From: Liolophura sinensis
Taxonomy: Eukaryota; Mollusca; Polyplacophora; Chitonida; Chitonidae
Assembly: GCF_032854445.1 (NCBI RefSeq)
Contig: NC_088303.1
Location: 24,469,265 to 24,533,264, forward strand
Reading direction: 5' to 3'
DNA length: 64,000 bases
The translations under genes were made by a program, and so were the position numbers. The notes beneath the pieces are model-generated. The model did not search any database. It had not been told where the DNA came from and saw nothing but the letters and a program-made list of their open reading frames with translations. Positions 12,701 through 24,700 of this stretch are shown piece by piece (the first letter of the stretch is position 1; each line of letters opens with the position of its first letter).

Positions 12701-15700
12701 CGTCACACCATAGAAACAAACACTTCAGTTCCATTGTATTTCCACGAGCATGACGATGTAAATGAACTCTTTAATATTGGGGCATTTTTTTCGATCAACA
12801 AGACAGAGTTATTTTAATCAATTCATGCACCAAAACTAAGTATTGAAACCTAAACAGCTGTTCAACACACGGTTAAAGCAGATTGTCCTCTACACATAAT
12901 TCCCCTGGATCTGTCCGGTTTCCTTCCATCATAATGCTGGCCGCTGTCGTATAAGTGAAATATTCTTGAGTAGGGCGTAAAATGGTCCAATCAAATAAAT
13001 AAATAAATAAAGTAAATATAGGTGTATACTGACAAACAAATTCTTTATAGGATTCTTTAGAAGACGATTACATGGAACAACATTTTTTCGAACATCACTC
13101 TAACGGCTTCTGACCCTTTTTATTTGTTGTCGTTCTACGTCCCACTTTTCTTTGAACGACGGCCGTTATATTTGTAGGTAGACGCGTGAATCGAACTCCT
13201 AACAGCCACACGTTTACCGGCAGCGCGTGACGTATGTCATGTACATACGTCACGCGATGCTCGTGTTATTATTTCCATCCGACTTTCGCCCGACCTCCAC
13301 ACAGTCAAGAGATAGTAGCGATAAAACCTGACGTTCTTTTGACTCAAATAACAATTGCTTTGCTGTATTAGAGAAAAAACCAGCGTGTATATAATTTGTT
13401 TTACCTTTCCAGAGTAAATGTGTTCGATGAAGGCTTTGTGGATACCTTCAAGTACAAGTCTATTCACGGTTTCTCGTATCCCTCTCGTATACTGTGTGTG
13501 CTGTTTGTGGGCATATCGCTGTCTTACCAGGTGTGTTTTAGTCATAACCCATATAAGTCTACAAGTATAACAAACACGAATATATGCAAGTTCTAAGAAT
13601 GTTTGTCTGTTAATGGGTCGTTTTAATTACATGTATATTAGTTTCTTCAATCATGCGAAGCGTTTACGGTCTAGGATTGTTCTACATTGCAGTATATATC
13701 TAACTCGTTGGTATGATTTAGAAAATTTTTGTATGATCAAATCCTCCGACACTTATCAATGGAAAGTTTTGAAGGTTAGGTAGGCGGAAGATACACTCTT
13801 GACAAAAGAAGATCTGTGCTAGTTTGTAGATTTTCCACTTGTGCAATGGGGTCATTTCTCCACGATATGGCTGCGATATTTCCCATGTGGCGTTAAGCCA
13901 TAATCATTTATTCTGTGTACGACTTGTATAAACGACTTGATCATTTGCAACGCTCCTTCCTACAAAAACCGCAACCAACCCAGCCTAATTCTCATGGGCA
14001 TTATGCTCAACTGGAGGGCATTGTGTTCAACTTGCGCCTGTGCATAGTTGTGCTGGAATGTTTTATTGCTTACTCCCTGTTCATTTTATTTTTCCTTTTT
14101 TTAAAAGATTGTGATAGACATATTCGACCTTACTGTCACACTTTCGACGAAAGCTGCAGAGTTGGCCAGACGGGTTGTCCCTGAAGGTGTGAGTTTAAGA
14201 CCCACTGGGTTAGACGCGCTGACCATTATGACCGGTAAATATTTCCCTACGTATTTTTGTATATGAACACAATGATTGACGCTGTGTTCCATAGCATGGC
14301 TGGTTGTTGGGTACAATCAGCGGCTCGGGCTGCGGGTACAGTTACTTAAATTATGGCGTAGGATGAATATTGGTTTGTATTTTTGTTACAATCCAAAATC
14401 CTCACCATTCCTTTTTAAAAAATCTTTTGTTCCAGTCTGCACGTGGATCGCAAGCGTCTTGGTGCTACTCATCATGATCGGAACTTCATTCCTTATCTTA
14501 AAAAATTACAGGTAGGCAAATTAGAACTGTGCATTATCTTTCTTTAGTTTCCATATGCACCTCATCCTTCTTTACAGTTATGCTAGATTTGTAACAGTAA
14601 AAATATGGTGGTGTGGTTAACATGCTAGCCCAGCATAATGTCTAAGGAGCTTCTCACAGATGGGGTCGCTATAAATTCGCTCTGATCATGCTGGCTTCCT
14701 TCCGGTCGAGCTTGAGAAAGTCTTGCAGCAACCTGCGGATGCTTCTGGATTTCCCTCGGACTCCGTCTAAGAATTAATGTATTTTATGTGTTAATGACTG
14801 TCAGTTCATCAAAAATTGTGGAATCTTTGATTCCAGGCGCAACATTTTGCAACTATTCAGGGGAGATAAATCTTTTCTACCACCCATAAACCTCTCTCCA
14901 ACGACATTGATGGTAAGTTCGAATGGTGTCATGCATTAAAATAAAACTTAATACCGAACGTAATAAGGCGAGGCCGAAGGACGAGTCGAACAAAGAGAGG
15001 CCTATAGGTATTGTGTGAGTTTAATTCATTTACCCGTCATATTCGTGAGACACGGTAAATATGGTCGCCGAACTTCCGGTTTTTATGTCATGGCTTCCAC
15101 GTTGAAAGCATGATGGGGAAAAGTGTTAACCGTTCCAGATTCTAAAATTTGTCTGCGCTAAACGCTTTTGATTTTCACTATTTTATGACACATAATCACC
15201 ATTAATCCTTTCAACAGCGTTTTCTTTCTCTGTGACTCCTAGCCGTAGTTGGAGCAAGAGCCCGGAGACGAATGAATACTGGACGAAGTTCAGCCATGAG
15301 GTTTTCTTGCAATTACGCGCAAATCAGCAATCGGCTCATGCTTTATGCTAGATCCAACGGACCTTTCACGCTTTCACATTACCCAGTTGAAAGTAATTGT
15401 AAATTGATGTTTTTTCGAATGGAAAGTATTCTCCTGACACTTGCCAGATGCTTTACTCAATACGTATTATTAAAAAACATTGCTCTTTTCATTCTTTTTT
15501 TTTTTCGTTTGTACTGAGGTAAAAGCAGCATCGACCCTACGGTGGCAACGGCTATAGTATCAGGTAGAACGATATAAAAACGGAAATACAATTTATAAAG
15601 TACCTGTGGTTAAGTTCTTTGTCACTTATTCAGTTGTTTCTTATGTTATACACGAGCATTTTTCGCTTAATGTATGCTGTCGGTCAATTTTGTGGGTAAA

Positions 15701-18700
15701 TAAAACCAAACAGGACCTGAGAAAAGCATCACCATACCTCCTCAGGTAGCCTACCTGACAATTTGTACTGTGAATTACAGTTTACTCTTATCCATCAATC
15801 AAATCTATCTGGAAGCCATTTTGTAGGCTTTGTACAGCATGTTCTTTATTTTTATTCACAGTACATTCAACTATATTTAAATTAAATTAAATGTTGAGGT
15901 GAAGCTGAAAAACGACCTCAACATTTAATTTAATTGAACTACCATATTTTATTTATCTATTTGATTGGTGTTTTATGCCACACTGAAGAATATTTCACCA
16001 ACTAGACGGAGGGGTTTATTGAACTGATTCAACATGTATACTCTCTGTATCATAAAATGAATATTAACGTACAAATGATATCACATTTTTCTGGTAGTTA
16101 ACATAACCGCGCTACTTCGCTGCCTTTAAAAAGCTGTTTTAAAAGCTATTTTAACGTATTCTGGTGAATTTGTGGACGAAGATTCCGAATCTGCTTTTGT
16201 CTGAACTTTTTAGATATATTCAAACACCTAATTTTAGTTACGCAATTTCAAGGGACTGTACTCCGACCGTAAGTGGGCAGGTCTTCCAGCAACCTGTGGA
16301 TGGCCGTGGGTTTACCCCCGGGCTCTGCCCGGTTTCCTTCCACCATAATGCTGACCGCCGTCGTATAAGTCAGATATTCTTGAGTACGGTGTAAAACACC
16401 AAAAAATAAATAAATAAAGGGACTGTAACTCTAGCACTTAGGTAGCTAGATATCTGACGCTTGCTCCAGAGTTTAGTCCAACACATGTTCTTTCGGGAGA
16501 ATGCCTAGAGATTTAAACTACGATCAGTAGTTTTCACACTAGAAACGTTTAAATGACACCACGGTTTTTTTTTATTCAATCCCATTGCTTGAACATTGAG
16601 GTAGATGGCATCAGGACAGATATATGATTTCCCAAAGCGGTTGTGCGCTTAGATATAGCTGTGCTGTCACCTATTTGATGGTGTACAGTGAGAACTATGA
16701 CATCAAACGACTTGGACCCCGGCCGAAACTGATTTGCAGTTCTAGTTTAATTCAATTTATTTTTTCCAAAGCACTTATGGGAGTTATTGTCGTTTCATTG
16801 AATTGTTATTGTAATTTCACTGAATTGTTACTGTCATTTCATTGAATTGTTATTTCATTTCATTTATTTCTTATTGCCATTTCATCTAATTGTAGGCTAC
16901 CGGCATGCGATGGCCTGGATATCAGATTGCTTACCTATTCTGGGGTGTGTATGTTCTATACTCTTGACAGAAAACCCAACAACTCTTTAACAGCAAGCAA
17001 ACCCAAGCAAACATACACCACCCTTATCTCACCTCATCAAGTTTGAAATCACAGATGGCCATTCCAGTACACCTTTCAAGAATACACATGTCAGTTCATG
17101 GGCTCTTTCATCGACACTTGAGCTCTTCCATGCGTAGCATTATGAGGTGTATCGCAGACACATTACTGTTTCTTGCCGAGCTCACCAATTTGAAATAGAA
17201 TGTTCATAGTTCCTATCTTAATTGCGTTCGGCAAGCTCGAGAACAAAGTAAAAGATCCATGTATGAACAGAATCTCTCCTATATTTATTCCATTGGTCGC
17301 ATTCGACGAATTGACACTACAACTCAGACAACGAACACGACTGAACCAATCGTTCCATGCATTTACGTCTTGTATTAAATAGGTTTCATTTTTTTGTTTG
17401 TTTTGCAGGTCTTTTAATCTTCTTCTGTACCGTCTGGGCAATTCTCTTCTGTGTAATATTTGGCGTGTATCTTGTCATTTTATCAGGTTGGAATAGCGTG
17501 GGAAATCTTGTTGAATGGATTGTGTAAGTTTTACATTTCAAGCAAGGTTTAGTTTAAATTAAATGTATATGATGATAACTTTAAGAGTGCATTAAATTAT
17601 GTTGATGGGGCCACTGTGGACTAGAGGGTTAGCACGCCAGCACAGTGCATTGAGTCTCTCACTAATGGGGTGAGTTCAAGTCCAACTCAAGCTGTCTTCC
17701 TCTACGGTTGTAAGTGGGAAAGTCGTGGGTTTCCCTCGGTCTCTGCCATGTTTCCTCCCAGTATAATACTGGCAGCTGTCGCATAAGTGAAATATTTTTG
17801 AGTACAGCGTAAAAACCAATCAAACTAAATAAATTTTTTTCGTTGCTTTTATGATACCATTTTTATTCTGTTCTATTCCTGTCTTTCATAACTCTCCAGA
17901 AGATTTGTTTAGACGAAGGTAACCCCAACAGGGTTTCACTGTTGGTCAATAGAGCCACAACAACGTTTACTTTCGTTTCAATAATCAAATTCATGATGCT
18001 TCTATTTAATCGTTTCAGGATAGTAAATTCCTTATCTTCAAACGTGTATTATTTAATGGAAAGACACAAGTAAAGAAAATGGAGTTAAGGCATGAAATTA
18101 AACAAGTTTATTCATTTCATGGACGGGGCCCCCGTGGCTCAGTTGATTGGCTCCCTAGCGCAGCGTAATGACCCAGGAGCCTCTCACCAATGCGGTAGCT
18201 GTGAGTTTAAGTCCAGCTGATGCTGGCTTCCTCTCCAGCCGTACGTGGGAAGGTTTTCCAGCAGCCTGCGGATAGTCGTGGGTTTCCCCCGTGCTCTGCC
18301 CGGTTTCCTCCCACCATAATACTGGCCGCCATCGTGTAAGTGAAATAATCTTGAGTACGGCGTAAAAACACCATTCAAATAAATAAATAAATAGATCATT
18401 TCATGGGCAAAATTACCGTGAGAATCTGTATTGACTGTAACTGTCAAAATGTGATCAACTTGTCTTATGTTGTTTTCAATATATTGATAATCAATATTAC
18501 TGCAAACAGATCAGTCGAATGTCCCATTACGATTGATTTCACATCTTCAACCTTTCTTTGACGTAATGGCGGGTTTCTGCATCCTCATATGACAATGTTC
18601 ATTAAAGCTTGTGCACATATTAAAACTGGAAGTAATAAAGAAATTAATTTGTGTGTAAAAATAGAAAATCTCACAATACCCAGATTGGCATTCTCTGAAA

Positions 18701-21700
18701 GTGCAGAAGTTGCGTTTCAGAGGAGAAATACAGAAAGTTCAGTTTCGGTACAGCCTTTTTTAAAACCAGTAAAATAAATAAATTGGGACTGGAAAGGTAA
18801 GTACAATGTGAAACTGTATCTGTGTTTTGTTCCCTGATTTCAGATCCCCAATTTTGATGAGTCTCATCATTTTCTACAGCCAAAAAGCTTGGGCACGTTT
18901 TTTCTTCCTTCAGCCTCGCCCCGGGCCCGATCAACCTGTCCCACTTGCGCTAGATAACCGGTAATTACGGTATTAAAACTGAAATATTATATATAACTAG
19001 TGTTTTATCCAACATTTTGGATTGGCTCACAAGTGAAAGCATTTACCGTATATAGTGTAGGTGTAACACTATCTGCAGTGTACTGCAGTGCAAAATACTA
19101 TAGTCTAACAGTATCTGTAATAGCACCATATGTATATAAGTGTAAAACATATCAAATTTATAAGTGTAAAACTTGTGCACTTTCACATAGCCATATGAGG
19201 CACTATTTCCAGAATGCTTGTTGATTTAGGCCTTTGAGATAAATTCTTTCATATTCAGTGAAGAATTGAAAAAATGTAGGAAAATAGAATGTGCAAGGGC
19301 AGATATATCTTTGAACTCAATGAACTGTGCTGCGGTTGGTCTTGGGTTTCGCCAGTCCCAACATAATGCTGGCCTCCATCGTATGAAGTGAAATATTCTT
19401 GAGTACGGCTTTAAACACCAAATAAATAAATAAATAAATATATCAATGAAATGTCTCGTTACTGGCAACAAACTGGAAAATGTTTCATTTTGGCTTCGCT
19501 TTAAAAAGTGTCTGTTAAGGATCTTTAAAGGCGTGTTAATATTTATTTTAGTTTACTTTCGTTTCACATTTCCAGGAATGCTTTCGATTCGGCTTATTAC
19601 ATCACCTTCTTCCTCAACATTACCATCGGTTTGTTTGCTTGTATGAAAAGACTGTTACTGTCATCCGTTGTTGGTCTTCTAACTTTGGGCAGAACAGACC
19701 AGCCTTTCGTTAAGAGGGGCTATGAGCGCTTGGACAAAGGTAATTGACATTAAATAAGACATTTATGTTCATATAAATCAAATCCAGCGTGATACATGAT
19801 GTTGATGCTTTACTTGTTATTGGTGAAAAGGTAAAACAGATTGTGGCCTATGTGAACTGACTATGCCGGAAAGGTAATCAGTAGCTGATCTGAGTTCCGG
19901 GAGCGCTTCCACCAAGTGAAAATTTATTTACTTATTTGATCTTTCCGCCAGCATTATGGTGGAAGGAAACCGGGCAGAAACCGGGAGAAACACGCGACCA
20001 TCCGCAGGCTGTTTGCAGACCTTCCAACGTACGAGCCAAGTGAAGATTTATTTACTTATTTGATCTTTCCGCCAGCATTATGGTGGAAGGAAACCGGGCA
20101 GAAACCGGGAGAAACACACGACCATCCGCAGGCTGCTTGCATACCTTCCCACGTACGAGCCAAGTGAAGAAGATCAACTGAACACTTGTTAGAAAACAGG
20201 GCCCATATTTGTAAAAGACTCTTAACTCAGCAAGCAGCTAGGCCTTAGCAGACTACTCAATCCCTAGTTGCCTGCTCCGTAGTAAGCAGTTAATTTTATA
20301 TTCTTTAAGCCATGCTAAGCACCTTACAAGATAGTTGGCAACTTAGCATTTTAAGAAGTAACTAGGCTGGCATACTGTGTTTCAAACTTTTATGGACCTT
20401 GTTGTACGACCGTTCTGGGTGTTAGGGTGCAGCGTGGCGCCATCAGCCACGGACGACATGGATTGTCACTGTCTATATGGATATACCCCCGGAGAGCACC
20501 GTCTTCCATCATATCTAAAACGTTACTCAATCTAAGGACTTGGCTATCATGGGCAGAATCTGACCACATTGCCACAGTGTTTATCTATTTACTACAATGG
20601 TGACGTATGGCCTGGCCATCAATGAAATGATACCCCTTTCTATTTACGTAGTCCACATCATTCTCATGTGGAGAATCAAGTATAAATGTGTCTGGTCCAC
20701 ACACCCAATAACTCCAGGGGGATTGGCAGATTCTTGCAAATTCCTGATTCAGTCTTGCAATATCCATTTCATTCGGCAATCGGACGAAATCATTTATCTT
20801 CCTTGAAAATGTCCGAGAGAAGCGATAAATTGTTCTACATGCAGTTGGTTGTGAAACTTGAAGAGAATGACCCACCACAGAATGAAACGTCCCTGTGGCA
20901 TAATACTGTAAACAATGAGGACCTGTTGATATAGCCGAAGAGACTGGTTTCTCGTTGTTGGGTGTCCAATCGCCGTTTTTGCTAAAAGTGCGATGAAGAG
21001 AATCCCTGCACGTGTAAATATCTGTACATTTTTATTAATTTTACGTCATCAGATATATCAGTGGGGTTTAGCCTGTCTCTGAAAACACGTTCTCTGGGCA
21101 TTAAGCGGTTTATTTTGCCAACTCAAATATGCGCCTTACCATGTTTCCTGCGTAATGTATTATTCTCAATATGTTTGGTTGCCAGTTTGTGAGTTAGTCA
21201 CTCGAGATCAACTTTAGCAGCCAAAGTAGCAGCCAGATAAGCTTAGCAAAGTTTTATGAATATCACTTAGCTTTCAGTTAGGCTTAGCTATCAACTAAAA
21301 GCCAAGTTAGCAGACAACTTGGCTTATCAACCTTTTATGAATATGGTCCCAGGATTCTAGATTAATCGAGTTCATGTTGAAATTTTGATTTGCCAAATTG
21401 TTCTGCTGAACGAATGTAAGCACAAAGCTGTGAGAGCACTCAGAACAATTTCGGCCAGGGAGTGGGGAGGGGGCTCAAAAACGCTACATTTTAGAATTAA
21501 TTTTGTCCTGTTGGGCGAATTTCTTTCTGTAACATGCCATATACATTTATCACATCGGACAGGGATATTACTTACTTAGGTGTAGCCTTGGATGGCTGAT
21601 ATCTATTCCACGCGGGAAGCCTCACAGACATTTACCACTTAAACTCGCCTTTGCATGTGGCATACACTGATCTCCTAACTCATCCAAACTGTAAACGTGC

Positions 21701-24700
21701 CAAAGTCTGCATCAATAAACCATATTTTAACAGAAATCCAGCCGTTTCAACTTTAAAATCTAACTTGTTCCGGTTAGGCTCTAAAGTATATTTCAGCGAG
21801 ACTCGTTGGCAGTTCTAGTGATGAAGAGAATCACAAAAAACACTTTGTACATGATGACTTATTCACAAGCTGTTTTCCTCTACACCTGGTGATGGCAGAA
21901 GTCTCTTCCGAATGCTTGTCAATAAGTCATCATGAGCAAATTATTTTTTGTCGTTTAGTTTATCACTAGCATTGTGAAATCCATACTCGTATCTTCTCTT
22001 TGGCAAGTTATTTTGATTTCTTCTTTTTCATGGTTTTGCCTTCAAGTATAATTATACTTTTGGAATTCGTTGACAAACAGCCAGCTCGTACCTTGCATAA
22101 GTTTCAAGCATGAAACATGGCGGTCGTCAGTTTAAATTTTCGATTCAAAATTCAACGGCTGACGTTGTTAGAAGACGGTTTGCCGGTGGAAGTATTTATA
22201 TCATTTTAACTTGGATAACTTGTGGATTCAAGGAATACCAAACATGGAATCAAGTGGTAAAGGCCAGTGAAATTTTCCTACTGGGCGACATAGTATCACA
22301 CGTGGCACTATATATAGATACTAAGTCAGTATAGCACGGCTCGATGGGCTAATATTCATATGTATTTTCTGTTGTTTGTGCACTGCTTTATGTGCCACAT
22401 TATGTGCTCCCCATCAGGTTACTGTGCCTATCTCGGACAGCTTTTCCTGGACTACACGCACAACCACCCAGTGCTCAGAATTTTCTGCGACGAGTTGCTA
22501 ACTTTGACAGATAATTTAAAGTTTCAAAGCCCATTTGATCAATACAGGATGGCTTCTTCGAGCAAAGGTAATAAGAATGAATAGCGTCTCGTGTACAGAA
22601 TCTAAAGTATCGAGATATTTCAACTGTGTACCATATGTGCTTTTTAGACGATGGTGGAAGAATTGTGATGATGACGTCAATCTTTTCTATGTTGTACTAT
22701 CTCATGTTTACTGAATACAAAAAGAAACTTCGCGTTTGAAGAAATAAGTTATATTGAAAATGGATAGTACGATGTTGTTAATATGGGCAAACACCATAAT
22801 GGCCAGGTCTAACCTGACCCTTCCGACCATTGCAGTTGGGTGAGCATCAAGACCTGTGCAGAATTTGCTGGTTGCCAGAAAAAGACGCTAGCAATCCTCA
22901 AAAGATAAACAATTCTCGTCCACTTTATGTTTGGAACACAAAGTAACACGTGGGAAGTGTCTGTTTTTGTTTATTATATTTGCTGGTGGAATGACTCTTT
23001 TCATGTAGAAACACAATACATAATGCATTCCACCAGAATGCTGTCAGTAGCCAATTGTACATCTGCAATATTTAAATAAATTAAATTTGAAATATTTAAA
23101 TTCATTTAATTCTGTTCAGGAGAATGGTAAAAAATATGTAAAAATATTTTTAGGTAAAGATTTCAGAGATTATCGCTAGTGATGATGACGCTGTAGAGTT
23201 GGCCTTATAATGATCGCGACGGGTCGTCTGTAAGTTCTTAGCCTTGTGTCCGCCCTGTATATTTCACACTTTACTTGATATGGGGCTCTTTTCCACTGGA
23301 TATGTGTAACTAGGGAAGACAATGTGGCAGCAGGGTACTATTTCCGTCGTGGGTAGTTGCCAGCACGGTACTATTACCGTTGTGGGTAATTGCCCGCACG
23401 GTAAAATTACCGTCGTGGGTAGTTGCTAGCTCGGTTATGTTACTGTCGTGGGTAGTTGCCAGGACGGTACTATTGCCGTTGTTTGTAGTTGCCAACATGG
23501 CACTCGTGGGTAGTTGCCAGGTCGGTACTATTGTTGTCGTGGATAGTTGCCACCACGGTACTATTGCTGTCGTGTGTAGTTGCCAGGACGGTACGATTGC
23601 CGTCTTGGATAGTTGCCAGCACGGTACTATTGCCGTCGTGGGTGGTTACCAGCACGGATTTATTGCCGTCGTGAGTAGTTACCAGCACGGAACTGTTGTC
23701 GTCGTTCGTAGTTGCCAGTACGGCACTGTTGTCGTCGTTTGTTGTTGCCAGCACGGTAAAATTTCCGTCGTGGGTAGTTGTCAGCTCGGTACTATTACCG
23801 TCGTGGGTAGTTGTCAGCACGGTAAAATTACCGTCGTGGGTAGTTGCTGGCACTGTACTATTACCGTCGTGGGTAGTTGCCAGCACGGTACTGTTGTCGT
23901 CGTGGGTGGTTGCCAAGCTTACCAGATCTCTAATAAAGTATTCATTCTATAATGAAGCATGGCTTCGTGACCGATCTACAACTCCAATTGTTTTCCTTGC
24001 AAGTCTAATTTTAATTTGTGTGGATACATAGAAGGATGACAACGTGTGACATTACACGTCTTCATATCTGTGGTTACTGTGGCAACACGAAATGTAGTTT
24101 TCCTGTATCCACTAAATAAATACTCATGGCTTCGTGGCGTGGGTTTAACTCTTCCTATCAGCATGTAAAATCTTGATTTTTGGTAGATGCATACATGACG
24201 TGCCTGGCATTTGTTTATTACCGCGGCTGCCATGGAAACCATATTGCCATTTAACCCGTATCCCCATGTACACATAGGCATCACTTCGTTTTCGGACCAC
24301 TTTTGGATTTTGATATTTGGATGAGAATTATAATTTGCATATTATGAAAAATTCTTGCGTTAAAGAAGAGCCAAATGGTTAAATAAATGATTTATATATG
24401 TTCGAAGAGTATTTTTCCATGCCTATGTTTTATAGTTATTTTTTCTTGCCAGATTAATGTATGCATCAAAGCCCATGGAGTGCTTTCCGTTATAAAAATG
24501 CTGCTGGTATTCATACGTTTCAAGCAAATGTATGTGTTTCATTATATATTGGAATTACCTGAACTGTTGTTTGTTGCCCTTTCCTTTGGGCTTTAATACG
24601 TTGGTCTTTTTTAAGGTGACGCAAACAGGCGGGCGAGGCGACGATGGCACGTGGCGTACACTCTTGTCCGTAACCCTGATTTGATAGCAGGGAGAAAACA

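Noticed and set aside
13237-13545. 102-codon minus-strand frame
   Set aside because: Overlaps STRA6-like exon 8 on the other strand; no similarity and no splice logic.
23380-23952. 190-codon plus-strand and 148-codon minus-strand open frames
   Set aside because: Both come from a 33-bp minisatellite whose period is a multiple of three; there is no start context, splice signal or family.
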